Below, in pieces: positions 1 to 9,143 of a stretch of 37,310 nucleotides of DNA. The first letter of the stretch is position 1. Each line of letters starts with the position of its first letter. The position numbers and the translations under genes are program-made. Below the pieces are notes generated by a model. The model did no database searches and was not told the DNA's origin. It saw only the letters and a program-made list of their open reading frames with translations. The stretch is from Planctomycetota bacterium. Lineage in GTDB: Bacteria; Planctomycetota; Planctomycetia; Pirellulales; Pirellulaceae. The stretch is taken from positions 1-37,310 of the forward strand of contig JAPOIJ010000027.1 of assembly GCA_029979005.1 (NCBI GenBank), in the 5' to 3' direction.

Positions 1-1053
1 CAATGTGAGGGATAACTTCTTTGGATCCTCCGCATCGAAGACTAAGTCAATCGGCTCCCCGCCATCCTTGGGAAACAAAACTGCACTGGCCACCGGTTTA
101 TTGAGGTAGAACTCCAACTGAGCCGTTGTCCCCTCAACTGCCGTCAGTCTGCGAAAGTCCTGCACGACTTTATCCTCAGAACCCGTGTACTCGGGGTATT
201 GCAAGGTGGCATCCGCCCGAATTAGTCGCGGGTAGTCGAAAACGGTGACCTCGTAGTCATCAGTCGCTTGGTCAGCATATTTAATGCGATAGGAAAGAGG
301 AGACCGCACCGATGGAATTCTCGCACCGAACACCGGATCATCGAGACTCTTGGACATCGATACACTTACTTCCGCGCCTTCTTCATCGATGTAAACGAGA
401 TCTGCATTAGTAGGAATCGACTCCCCAAACCGCGCAAGCACGAGCAAGCTCGCACCTCGTTCGACCTCAGCATTCCCGGGTTCAACTGAAATTGTTAGCG
501 CCTTCGCATCAATCGCCAAATCTGAAAATGAGATTGCAGAACCCGAATCGTGTGGAATGGCAAACCAAACCAAACCAATCATCGCAATCATCCACCCCAA
601 CAAACTAAAGAAACCAATCAAGGGGGCGGTAATTAACTGCCAACGTGGCACCAATGAGGCCCAACTGTTTTCATAACTATGAGTCACAGCCCTTCTCATG
701 ACTGCCTGCTGGAGAAAGCCAAGACTCTTTCCCTCTTCCGCCTGTTGTTCAATCGCCGTCAACAAACTGGAATCCAGTTCAGGAAATTCGCGTTCAATTC
801 GCTTTACTGTTTTCAGTGGAGATTCGGACTTAAATAAACCAAAACAAACACCGCTGACCGAAGCCACCAACGTAGCGGTCAAAAAAGGAAACCCAACCTG
901 CGAAACATCAAGTTCGCTGGTGCGATTCAGGTAAATCAGTACGAGCGCGATCATCAGAGACAAGCTCCAAATCAACGCGAGCGTCCACGCAACCCGAAGG
1001 AACCGAGTTCTGCGAATGACGGGCTCAATACGCTTGTAAATTACATGATCCAT
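1..1053 (-). CDS. DUF4175-like membrane protein, C-terminus cut by window edge
   Basis: The reading frame is open from its ATG to the left edge (351 codons seen), so this is the N-terminal part of a larger protein. Three hydrophobic segments are visible at about residues 21-42, 53-73 and 139-166. After them comes an Ig-like, beta-rich extracytoplasmic part with no further membrane segment. The start codon shares one base with the stop of the BatA-type gene (TAATG), which indicates translational coupling and membership of the MoxR operon. In planctomycetes and related bacteria the gene after MoxR-DUF58-BatA is often a large DUF4175-type membrane protein, and the layout here fits. The family name comes from context and topology, not from a diagnostic motif. 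Function is unknown; a role in the cell envelope is inferred. Confidence 0.7.
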   Translation of the reverse strand, partial: MDHVIYKRIEPVIRRTRFLRVAWTLALIWSLSLMIALVLIYLNRTSELDVSQVGFPFLTATLVASVSGVCFGLFKSESPLKTVKRIEREFPELDSSLLTAIEQQAEEGKSLGFLQQAVMRRAVTHSYENSWASLVPRWQLITAPLIGFFSLLGWMIAMIGLVWFAIPHDSGSAISFSDLAIDAKALTISVEPGNAEVERGASLLVLARFGESIPTNADLVYIDEEGAEVSVSMSKSLDDPVFGARIPSVRSPLSYRIKYADQATDDYEVTVFDYPRLIRADATLQYPEYTGSEDKVVQDFRRLTAVEGTTAQLEFYLNKPVASAVLFPKDGGEPIDLVFDAEDPKKLSLTL

Positions 1054-3242
1054 TAAACCAATTCTCCACCAGTGCCAACCATCACCGTTTCGCCGTCCGA
1101 CAATTTCGACTTGGACGATGTTCGCGCCGCAAGCCATGTCTCAAACATCAATAATAAAATCGCCGCGACAATTAGCCACTTCCATATTTTTTGACGATCC
1201 TCAATATCGCGGTCCAGCATCGCACGCATCTGCGATCGTTCCGATGCTGCCGTTTCCTGCTCTCCCACATTCACCGAAAACATCTCAATCTGTTCGAGGG
1301 GTATCGCTGTCGTCGCACTCTCCGAGCGATCTACGTTTACGGCAAACAGTACATCTTCCTTCCCGGAACCATTTGCGGTTGCGTCCAAATTCTCGCCACC
1401 AGAGTCATTACCAACGCTAATCAAGCGATAGATTCCCGGTTGATCTGTCTCAGAAAAAGCTTCGACGCCGGAGGCAATCGCCTCGCTCACACCGTCCGGC
1501 TTAACCATTTGACGCATGCTCGAGCTGGATTCGGCTCTCGGAATCACAATGGCCTCCCCGACCGTGTAAGACTTATCCAGTTCCGGCAGGTCCGCTGCAA
1601 TTTCAACCAGGCCATTGATCAACGGGACGAACTTGGTAGACAACGCCAATTGGCTTTGGCGTGGATTCCAGCCACTCGCCATCACGTAAACGCATCCACG
1701 ATTGGCCGCCTCTAATTTCCAAATTGCCGGATCATCATTTTCAAACCTAGCAAGCACCACCGCTTGCGAATCGACAATTTCAACCGCTTGATGATTCCAG
1801 AACCGAATGTTCGTAAAATCATTAAACCGGGGATTAGCAAACAACTGAAACAACCGACTCGAGAAATCAATCTCTGCCAACATCTGGTAATCATTTTTTG
1901 AACGCTGCCGTTTTCCGGTCTCTGCTTTCAAACGGGCACCAATCCAATCCTGGGTAAAACGGACTGTCTCAGCATCCGACAACACCACGAACAGAGTCCC
2001 TCCTGCTCTCAAATAGCCATCAACTTCGTCCCGACGCAATTCATCGAGAGGCGACGTCAACACAGTCAATGCCGCTGGTCCAGCGCCAGTTCCTCCGAGT
2101 GAATCACTCGCCTCCACCTGCCGCGTAACCACCTTACGCGCCGGAGATTCAACTAAACTTCGACGCAAATAATAATGCAAACCCTCAGGATCGTCCGGTG
2201 AATCTGCGCCGAGATAATCCACCCTCAGCATTTGTTGTTCAATCGGGGCGACAAAATATTCATTGTCGAAAATCTCGAAATCACCTGATAGCGTGAAAAC
2301 CTGATTATTCAAATTTTGCTCCGGGGGGATTTGCATCACGCGGCTCGTGCCCGCGGGAACAAAAAATGGTAGCGATTCGGTATTCGTTCCATTTTTCCAA
2401 TTCACAAAAAACTGATCGATCTTTGACTCCTCCGAATTCCGAACTCGTATTCGAAGACCAGAATCGGATTCATCGCTCGTCGTCGCTAACAATTGAAGCG
2501 TCGCATTGGTTAAGTCCTCAGCGATGACGGAATAGAACTCAACAAAAACTGTGGCAGGCCACTGATAAGCCTGCAGCGAATCTAAATTCGATCCTTTCTG
2601 CAAATCACTCACCACCACCATCTGAAGCTTGGCAACCGTTGCCTGACCTCCCTCCACTCGCTGAGAATCACGCCAAACATCAAGGTTATCCGCGACTGTG
2701 ACCATCGCATTCCCAAGATCCGACCGCTGCCACCTCGGCTCCAGAGTTTTGAATCCCTTGCGAATAGAATCGGCTCGCATACTCAGACTGTCATTTAGTT
2801 GATCATTAAAATCGACGACCGTTCGAACATTTTCGTCAAAGGCAATAAGCGAGACGTCGTCACCTTCTTCCAAACCTTTCAGCACTTTTTCGATCTGAGC
2901 TTCAGCTTGATCCCAAAGTCCCGCTCGCCGCATACTTGCACTTGTATCGATCAAAATGGCAATCCGACGGTTTGCGACCTCATATTCCGAAAGAGAGTTT
3001 TGCCCACGGAAAAATGGCCGCATAAAAGCGATTACAATTAAGCCGATCGCAAGGGCACGCAACAGGAGTAACAGTATGTTCTCCAGTCGACTTCGACGCG
3101 TCAGGGACGGAGGCGAAGGTTTGAGGAACAACAGGGAACTGAACTCCGTTTGCCCCTTTGGAGTCTGACGAATCAAATGAAGTAAAAACGGAAAGGCGAT
3201 CGCCAAGGCGCCAAGTCCAAACAGCCAGGCAAGTGCACTCAT
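1053..3242 (-). CDS. BatA-domain / von Willebrand A membrane protein
   Basis: This 729-residue protein begins with a BatA (aerotolerance regulator N-terminal) domain: hydrophobic residues 1-25, the LHLIRQ signature, then a second membrane helix at about 55-75. A von Willebrand factor A domain follows, with an intact MIDAS motif DTSAS at residues 99-103. The middle is a long extracytoplasmic region and a last helix lies near the C-terminus (about 690-710). Proteins of this type work with MoxR ATPases and DUF58 proteins, probably as metal-dependent protein-binding platforms in the membrane. The gene overlaps the upstream DUF58 gene by four bases (ATGA) and the downstream gene by one, so the three are almost certainly co-translated. 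The client is unknown. The family call is strong; the role is inferred. Confidence 0.9.
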   Translation of the reverse strand: MSALAWLFGLGALAIAFPFLLHLIRQTPKGQTEFSSLLFLKPSPPSLTRRSRLENILLLLLRALAIGLIVIAFMRPFFRGQNSLSEYEVANRRIAILIDTSASMRRAGLWDQAEAQIEKVLKGLEEGDDVSLIAFDENVRTVVDFNDQLNDSLSMRADSIRKGFKTLEPRWQRSDLGNAMVTVADNLDVWRDSQRVEGGQATVAKLQMVVVSDLQKGSNLDSLQAYQWPATVFVEFYSVIAEDLTNATLQLLATTSDESDSGLRIRVRNSEESKIDQFFVNWKNGTNTESLPFFVPAGTSRVMQIPPEQNLNNQVFTLSGDFEIFDNEYFVAPIEQQMLRVDYLGADSPDDPEGLHYYLRRSLVESPARKVVTRQVEASDSLGGTGAGPAALTVLTSPLDELRRDEVDGYLRAGGTLFVVLSDAETVRFTQDWIGARLKAETGKRQRSKNDYQMLAEIDFSSRLFQLFANPRFNDFTNIRFWNHQAVEIVDSQAVVLARFENDDPAIWKLEAANRGCVYVMASGWNPRQSQLALSTKFVPLINGLVEIAADLPELDKSYTVGEAIVIPRAESSSSMRQMVKPDGVSEAIASGVEAFSETDQPGIYRLISVGNDSGGENLDATANGSGKEDVLFAVNVDRSESATTAIPLEQIEMFSVNVGEQETAASERSQMRAMLDRDIEDRQKIWKWLIVAAILLLMFETWLAARTSSKSKLSDGETVMVGTGGELV

Positions 3243-4189
3243 TGAGTCCCCCTAACCTGTGTTGCGCGTTTCACGGATCTGCCGGACGACGCTCGTGATT
3301 GAATCAACTCTAACAACGCGACTTCAATCGGTTGATCTGTGGAAATGGTGAAAAAATCAATACCGATTTGATCACAAACCTCCTTGATGGCGGTCTCGTG
3401 CTCCGAAAATCTTCTCCGGTAATCTGCTACCGCCGATTGTGGGTCGACATAGATTTCTCGCCCCGTTTCCAAATCCCGAAATAAACTGGCCTTATCAAAT
3501 TCAAACTCAATTTCCGTTGGATCAAGCGTCCTCAGAATGACAACTTCATGACCGCGCGTCCGGAGGTAATTGAGGTTTTTCACAAAACTCTCAACAGGAG
3601 CAAGCAAATCTGAAATCAGAACAACAAGCCCACGCTTCGAAACCGTTTGCGCGATTTGCTCGAGCGGTGCCGACAAATCAGTAGACTTTCCAGATGTCGA
3701 ATTTTCGAGCGTCAGCATCAACCGCCGCAAATGTCCTGCCCGATAGCGAGGTGGAATCATATCAACGATTTGTTCGCCGAAGGTCACCAACCCGACCGCA
3801 TCTCTTTGCCGATTCAAGAACCAGGCGAGCGATGCCGCGATCGTTTTTGCATAATCCAACTTGGAGTATTCACCGGAGCCAAACCCCATGGAATGACTCA
3901 TATCGACCAGAAGATAACAGCGAAGATTTGTTTCATCTTCAAACCGCTTGATGTAGTACCGATCTTGCTTGGCGTACAACTTCCAATCGAGATAACGAAG
4001 GTCGTCTCCGATGGAATACTGGCGATAATCTGTAAACTCAACGGAAAAACCGTGATAGGGACTGCGATGAAGTCCCGACATGAAGCCTTCAACTACGATC
4101 TTAGCGCGCAATTCAAGGTTCTTGATCTGCATGATCGCATTCGGTGACACTGCTGATGTTGATTCGTGAGTGGGTGAAAGATCGGCCAA
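3239..4189 (-). CDS. DUF58 family protein (MoxR partner)
   Basis: The 316-residue protein has the DUF58 signature: a GDDLRYLDWKLYAK stretch at residues 61-74, followed by RFEDETN and a VWA-like MIDAS motif D96-x-S98-x-S100. No membrane segment or signal peptide is seen, so it is probably cytoplasmic. In the usual MoxR system, DUF58 is the soluble VWA-like partner of the ATPase and the BatA-type protein is its membrane partner. The gene lies 65 bases after moxR and overlaps the next gene by four bases. Length is normal for the family. The chosen ATG is the first in the open frame and gives a typical N-terminus. Confidence 0.92.
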   Translation of the reverse strand: MADLSPTHESTSAVSPNAIMQIKNLELRAKIVVEGFMSGLHRSPYHGFSVEFTDYRQYSIGDDLRYLDWKLYAKQDRYYIKRFEDETNLRCYLLVDMSHSMGFGSGEYSKLDYAKTIAASLAWFLNRQRDAVGLVTFGEQIVDMIPPRYRAGHLRRLMLTLENSTSGKSTDLSAPLEQIAQTVSKRGLVVLISDLLAPVESFVKNLNYLRTRGHEVVILRTLDPTEIEFEFDKASLFRDLETGREIYVDPQSAVADYRRRFSEHETAIKEVCDQIGIDFFTISTDQPIEVALLELIQSRASSGRSVKRATQVRGTQ

Positions 4190-4254
4190 ACATTCCTCTA
4201 CGGGCTAAAACCTATCGTCGCTACTACTTCGTTAACGCAAAACAATCGCTGATA

Positions 4255-5271
4255 TTATTGGTTTCCTAATTGCGGCACAGGCACATGCGCTAGCAATTGG
4301 TCGATAATTTTTTCGACCGTTATTCCTTCTGCTTCAGCGCGGTAACTTGGCAATATCCGGTGCCGCAACACAGGATGTGCCAAGGACTTTACGTCATCGA
4401 GGTTGACATGAGACCGCCCGCAGAACAGAGCACGAGCTTTGGCTCCTAGAATCAAATTTTGTGCGGCTCTCAAACCCGCGCCCCAATTTACATATTGATT
4501 AACAAAATCCGGTGCTCCCGCCCGGCCCGGTCGACTGGCATCGGCAATTTGCACGGCGAATCGAACTAAGTCCTCCGCGACCGGCACGTTTTTTACCGTC
4601 CCGTGAAAACGCCTTACATCCTCAGCAGAGAAAAGTTTGTCGATCGTTTGTTTAAACTCGGAGGTAGTCTGTTGAACCACTTTGACTTCTTCATCCTGGC
4701 TCAGATAATCAATTTTCACGTTGAACATGAATCGATCGAGCTGTGCCTCCGGAAGCGGATAAGTCCCCTCCATTTCGATTGGATTTTGTGTCGCCAAAAC
4801 AAAAAACGGTTCTTCAAGCTTGTAGCTTACGCCCGCTGCGGTCACTTGATGCTCTTGCATCGCTTCAAGGAGCGCTGCCTGCGTTTTGGGGGGCGTTCGA
4901 TTAATCTCATCGGCTAAAACAACATTCGCAAAAATTGGCCCCTTCACAAATTGCATGGACCTCGAACCACCGTCGGTCTCCTGCAAAATTTCAGTTCCGG
5001 TGATATCCGCAGGCATCAAGTCGGGAGTAAACTGAATCCGGCGAAAATTCAAATCGAAAACCTCAGCAATACTCCGAACCAACAAAGTCTTTGCCAACCC
5101 CGGAGCACCGGTGATCAGGCAATTTCCACCGGCAAAAAGGCTGATCAGCAGTTGCTCAATTACCACCTCTTGCCCAACTATCATTTTCGATAGTTGATCA
5201 TATATTTTTTGCCGACCATCTCTAATCTGCTGTACGGCGTATTGTTCTTCTTCGTAGGTATTGAGTGTCAC
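4255..5271 (-). CDS. moxR: MoxR-family AAA+ ATPase
   Basis: This 338-residue AAA_3 ATPase has Walker A GAPGLAKT at residues 55-62 and Walker B VLADEIN with acidic pair D121-E122. The typical MoxR sensor-1 region (LATQNPIEMEGTYPLPEAQ) and a C-terminal lid domain follow. MoxR ATPases act as chaperone-like remodelers that activate or assemble partners carrying VWA domains. Here two such partners, DUF58 and BatA/VWA, are encoded directly downstream. All ATPase motifs look intact. The gene follows the DUF4159 gene with a 44-base gap that holds part of a near-perfect palindrome. The substrate of this MoxR cannot be read from the sequence. Confidence 0.95.
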   Translation of the reverse strand: MTLNTYEEEQYAVQQIRDGRQKIYDQLSKMIVGQEVVIEQLLISLFAGGNCLITGAPGLAKTLLVRSIAEVFDLNFRRIQFTPDLMPADITGTEILQETDGGSRSMQFVKGPIFANVVLADEINRTPPKTQAALLEAMQEHQVTAAGVSYKLEEPFFVLATQNPIEMEGTYPLPEAQLDRFMFNVKIDYLSQDEEVKVVQQTTSEFKQTIDKLFSAEDVRRFHGTVKNVPVAEDLVRFAVQIADASRPGRAGAPDFVNQYVNWGAGLRAAQNLILGAKARALFCGRSHVNLDDVKSLAHPVLRHRILPSYRAEAEGITVEKIIDQLLAHVPVPQLGNQ

Positions 5272-5302
5272 TTCGTCAGCTCCAGTTATTTAATCTGATT
5301 TC

Positions 5303-5321
5303 CATTGATTTCAAATCAATG
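5303..5321. repeat. Nine-base inverted repeat between DUF4159 gene and moxR
   Basis: CATTGATTT and AAATCAATG face each other around one central C. The right arm overlaps the stop codon of the DUF4159 gene and the whole lies about 30 bases before the moxR start. It contains the half-sites TTGAT and ATCAA of CRP/FNR-type regulators, but with five bases between them where FNR boxes have four. It could be an operator for an internal promoter, a small mRNA hairpin, or chance. Confidence 0.35.
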
Positions 5322-6170
5322 AGTCATTGCGTAGGTCACGATATTTATCCCGAGAGGGTAGGCGTAGGGCTCCGAATACGTTTCAAAATACCCTCGATCG
5401 ACGCCTTCGCGTTCCCAGCCATCACCAAGGTCTGTATTGTGACAAATGAAGGCCATCATTCGTCCATCGTCGTCAAAGATACCGCGATAATTTGCCGACT
5501 CTGCATCTGCCCGCTCTGTTTTGCGTCCGTACATAAAATGTTGAATGCTGGGGATTTGGGGCTTCTTATCCAGATCGTAAACAATGTGAAAAATTTCATG
5601 ATCAAGAGGGACATCTTCAGGCTCACGATCAGGAAAAACCCGCTTCATTTCCCGGTAAAAATTAGCCCACTCATCCTCCCCCCAAAAATCATCCACCATC
5701 AGAAAACCACCCTTGTTCAGATAACGGCGGAGCGCGAGCACTTCGTCTTCGCTAAATACTAAATGGCCGGGCTCAATAATATAGATAAACGGATAGTCAA
5801 AAAGCGATTCATCGGTAAGCCGCAGGATAACTCCTTCAGGCGCAACCTCGAGTGACGTCAGCTCTTTTAATCGAAAGGAAAGGTTTAAATCTGCGTCGGG
5901 AAAATCGGTTCGCCACTTACCGCGACTGCCACCCCGACCACCACGCCAACCATAATTTCCATAATGCGAGTCGTATTGAATACGAGCGAACGTAAAGACA
6001 TCGTCCTTGAATTCCTGACTGGCTTCCCACATCGGGACACCATTGCGTTGATCCTGATCAACTCCCCTTCGACCACCATATTGGCGCTGGTAATCCTGTG
6101 CGACGACCCAGCCTGCAACCAACACTCCGGCCAAAAACAAGTAAACCTTTTTACTGAAAATCGCGTTCAT
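5316..6170 (-). CDS. Secreted DUF4159 domain protein
   Basis: This 284-residue protein starts with a signal peptide (basic FSKK, hydrophobic core to about residue 23, likely cleavage near WVVAQ). A Gly/Arg/Tyr-rich stretch follows, then a DUF4159 domain. Typical DUF4159 traits are the FRLKELTSL segment, the FIYIIEPGHL segment and the DDFWG motif, which resembles a glutamine-amidotransferase-like fold. DUF4159 proteins are regular members of MoxR/BatA operons in planctomycetes; no enzymatic activity is established. The start codon overlaps the stop of the upstream TPR-peptidase gene by four bases, so the pair is translationally coupled. It probably acts in the periplasm-like compartment beside the VWA membrane proteins. 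Confidence 0.9.
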   Translation of the reverse strand: MNAIFSKKVYLFLAGVLVAGWVVAQDYQRQYGGRRGVDQDQRNGVPMWEASQEFKDDVFTFARIQYDSHYGNYGWRGGRGGSRGKWRTDFPDADLNLSFRLKELTSLEVAPEGVILRLTDESLFDYPFIYIIEPGHLVFSEDEVLALRRYLNKGGFLMVDDFWGEDEWANFYREMKRVFPDREPEDVPLDHEIFHIVYDLDKKPQIPSIQHFMYGRKTERADAESANYRGIFDDDGRMMAFICHNTDLGDGWEREGVDRGYFETYSEPYAYPLGINIVTYAMTH

Positions 6171-8788
6171 GGAGACTCCTTTTCAGTCTCAACCGCTTCG
6201 CCTTCGATGCTTTCCGTCCCCGATTCACTCGAAGGGGAAACAGCAGCCTGTGCATCCACAATTTTAAGCAACAGTTCATACGCGGCCCGGTAGCGGGGCG
6301 CCCGTTCCAATGACCTCACTATCTCGTCCTTCGCCTCCGCAAACTGTTGCTGTCGAAATAAAGCGGAAGCCAGCCGGTAGTGAACATCTGCAGCATCCAG
6401 TGGATCCATTCTTGTGAGAGCGGTCAACGATTCCACCGTTGCCTTATCATCTTGCGTCTGCTCTGCGGCGACTGCTAAAAATCGATACGGTGACGGCAGC
6501 AAGGGATTCAGAGCGAGCATTTTGCGGGCTGTCGATTTCACTTTTTCCCACTCAGCTGCAGCGGAATACACTTCGAGCAATCGCGTGAACAACTCAACAC
6601 TATTAGCCTCCATCTCGGCGTACTTCTCGAGCATCTTCAGCTCTTCAGCAGGGACATCCAACTTGCGGTAGCACTGAGCCAGCAGCGGGTAAGTGGATTT
6701 CATCTCGGGACAGATTTCTAATACTTTTAACAGCGTGTTTTTTGCTGATTCCCAACGCTCCTCTTCAATCGCTTGACGAGCCTCTTGGTTTAAACCGGCA
6801 AGATTATTGGGATGCTCCTGATTCCATCGTTTCCAATCAGCCGCGGTCGCCCCGGCAATCGGTTTAACTTCATCCCAATTCGCGGTTGGCGCGAACGCCT
6901 GAGCCTTCTCTACAGCAAATTCAAGAAACGATTTGTCGATGAATTCAATCGGGGCGCAGTGACGGCGTAACGCGTCGTTAATCGGTGTCCCAACAGCCAA
7001 CTCCTCGAGCACTCTTTTCAACTTATCCAGACCGAATTCCTGAATCAAATAATCCACCACCAACGATGATTCGAAATAGGCAAACTGCAAATGAACCGGG
7101 GATGGTGGCCGCAAAAACGCGCCGCTCAGCTCACTGACAGGTGTTAAACTTTCCGAGAGCAGCATTTCACGGAACACCGGCACCATGGTCTCTCCCCACG
7201 CAGGATCCGCAAGCTTCTCCTCATAAACAGATATCCCCTCACTTAACCAGCGGGGCATCTTGTTCTTTGTTTTCTGAAGGGTCACAACATGACAAAACTC
7301 GTGCCACAACACCGACTCCCAGCTCGTCAAATTAGCCCCTTGAGCAGCAGGGCTATTCATCGTGATGACGCGTCCAAAACAGACCCCGAGAAATCCCGAA
7401 CCACCCGGCAGGCCAAATGTACGAATCGCAAAATCCTGCTGACGCGGGAAAATCTCAACAAAAACGGGAGTTTCCAAATCTGAGCCATACTTAGTACATA
7501 AATCCGCTTTCGCTCGAACGAGTAATTCCAGCACTCGCTCACCATAAATCTCAGCCTCCTCCGCCCCCATCCGAACAACAAATCCATCTCGTTCCAATGT
7601 CTTAAACTTGGCAATTTCATCGCGCAAGGTGACGAGGTTATAGGCAACAACACTATATTGATCTTCGTCAAAAACCTCATCCGCCAGTTTCCAACCTTCC
7701 AGCTCTTGCCCCAAACGAAGAAGGTCATGCGCTAATTGAATTTTTGCCGGAAGAAAATCTTCGTCATAAACCAAAGCGCGTCTCTGATAGGTCTCCCCTT
7801 CGGCGAAACGATATTTCTCGGAAAGTTCCCGACCAATTAAATGATCCACTTCAGGATTGCCAACCCAACTGGCAAATGCACGCTTCCGAAACTCACCTTC
7901 TTGCTGCGGTAGATTTTGTAAATGGGCAATCACGGCACGGTAGGCCCATGCCTTGGGAAGCTTCGAATTGACTTCGTGAATTTTCTCCAACGTCTCGATC
8001 GCTTTGCCATAGTCCTCTGAGCTGATCTGTTGATCAGCAAGCAACAACAAAATTTCGACGTTCGCAGGATTGATGGCAAGCACTCGGTTTACCATCTCGG
8101 TTACTTTTCCCGTATCGCTCGGTAGAAAAGACTTCGCGAGTCCGACCATTGCGTTGACATCCGAAGGAAGCAATTTCAGCACCTCCGAATAATTCTCAGC
8201 GGCCAGTGAGTAGTCCTGTTTCGAAAATGCTAAATCCGCAATCGCTCGAAACACTTCGGGATTGCCCGGATACCGCTTCCGAACAGGATAATAAAAAAGT
8301 TCCAACACCTCTTTCGCGTCCGCATTCCGGCCAAGAAAGTACCGGCCGAGGGCAAGTTGATTAGCGGGGTCTTTGTACCGCCAGGAGTTTCTCGAAGCGA
8401 GTGTTTCTATTTCCGACAACAACTTGGTCGCACCCTCGTCGTCACCATTAAACCGCCGTACTTCGCTACCCAACCCCCGCAGCCGAATACTATTATTGAA
8501 CCGAATCAACGAGGCGTCCAAACTCTCATTTGCTGCCTGATAATCCCCCATCTTCATCTGACATTGGATTATGCGGATCGCCCATTTTTCCTCAACGCTG
8601 TAACGCCCCAGATTTTCATCGATCGCCGAGGCCAGCTTAATTGCTTCGGCAAACTTCCCTTCGTTGTAGAGGCGTTCGGCCTGCTCCGATTCCGACTCAA
8701 CAGGAGTCGAGCTGAGCGAATCAACAATACTCTGGCCATGCGAAGCGATCGGCGCGGTTAAAAAGAATCCAAACGCGATGCACCCCAT
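6167..8788 (-). CDS. Secreted TPR protein with HExxH (peptidase MA-like) metalloprotease domain
   Basis: The 873-residue product has an N-terminal hydrophobic export signal ending near ASHGQS. TPR-like helical repeats follow (about 35-340), then a gluzincin-type zinc peptidase core, then more TPRs (about 650-850). Zinc ligands H496 and H500 and catalytic E497 form HEFCH. The third ligand is probably E517 in WLSEGISVYEE, the arrangement of the peptidase MA-like family. It is the first gene of the minus-strand operon and is coupled to DUF4159. The ATG used gives a signal peptide without basic residues. The frame stays open upstream and would add an Arg and Glu, but it has no ATG, GTG or TTG close by, so a non-standard start cannot be ruled out. 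The peptidase substrate is unknown. Confidence 0.85.
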   Translation of the reverse strand: MGCIAFGFFLTAPIASHGQSIVDSLSSTPVESESEQAERLYNEGKFAEAIKLASAIDENLGRYSVEEKWAIRIIQCQMKMGDYQAANESLDASLIRFNNSIRLRGLGSEVRRFNGDDEGATKLLSEIETLASRNSWRYKDPANQLALGRYFLGRNADAKEVLELFYYPVRKRYPGNPEVFRAIADLAFSKQDYSLAAENYSEVLKLLPSDVNAMVGLAKSFLPSDTGKVTEMVNRVLAINPANVEILLLLADQQISSEDYGKAIETLEKIHEVNSKLPKAWAYRAVIAHLQNLPQQEGEFRKRAFASWVGNPEVDHLIGRELSEKYRFAEGETYQRRALVYDEDFLPAKIQLAHDLLRLGQELEGWKLADEVFDEDQYSVVAYNLVTLRDEIAKFKTLERDGFVVRMGAEEAEIYGERVLELLVRAKADLCTKYGSDLETPVFVEIFPRQQDFAIRTFGLPGGSGFLGVCFGRVITMNSPAAQGANLTSWESVLWHEFCHVVTLQKTKNKMPRWLSEGISVYEEKLADPAWGETMVPVFREMLLSESLTPVSELSGAFLRPPSPVHLQFAYFESSLVVDYLIQEFGLDKLKRVLEELAVGTPINDALRRHCAPIEFIDKSFLEFAVEKAQAFAPTANWDEVKPIAGATAADWKRWNQEHPNNLAGLNQEARQAIEEERWESAKNTLLKVLEICPEMKSTYPLLAQCYRKLDVPAEELKMLEKYAEMEANSVELFTRLLEVYSAAAEWEKVKSTARKMLALNPLLPSPYRFLAVAAEQTQDDKATVESLTALTRMDPLDAADVHYRLASALFRQQQFAEAKDEIVRSLERAPRYRAAYELLLKIVDAQAAVSPSSESGTESIEGEAVETEKESP

Positions 8789-9143
8789 ACCCAGACAATT
8801 GAATAATTCACGAGTAAACGTAGGGGCAGGGCAGGTAATCGGATCAGCCTCGGCAATATTTGTGCAACTTAAATGAGGACGCCAAGAACGTCGAACAGCA
8901 TTGTATTAAATGCTATTGGGCGTGCAAAGTTGCGGACAAACTCGCATTTGTTCCAAATTACCGATAAGTGCATCTCCCAAACGAAAAGCCCGAGGTTGAT
9001 CTTAACTCGCACATCCACTATTTTTTCGGTTAAGGACGGGCCAATCAACAGAGCACGGGGTGCTCGGCAGGCAGATGGGCAATACCAAAACGCCACTTAA
9101 CGGAGCAATTACTTAAGTTTGCTCCTGACGGGAACAGCAACGG
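8789..9143. other. Divergent intergenic region with two hairpin-forming dyads
   Basis: This 355-base gap separates the minus-strand MoxR operon from the plus-strand gene at 9144 and must hold promoters for both. I see two good inverted repeats: GAGCAC-GGG-GTGCTC at 9051-9065, and GGAGCAA/TTGCTCC at 9102-9125 around the small palindrome ACTTAAGT. Neither is followed by a T-run, so they look more like operators or leader hairpins than terminators. No convincing -35/-10 pair, RNA gene or coding frame was recognised. Confidence 0.45.
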
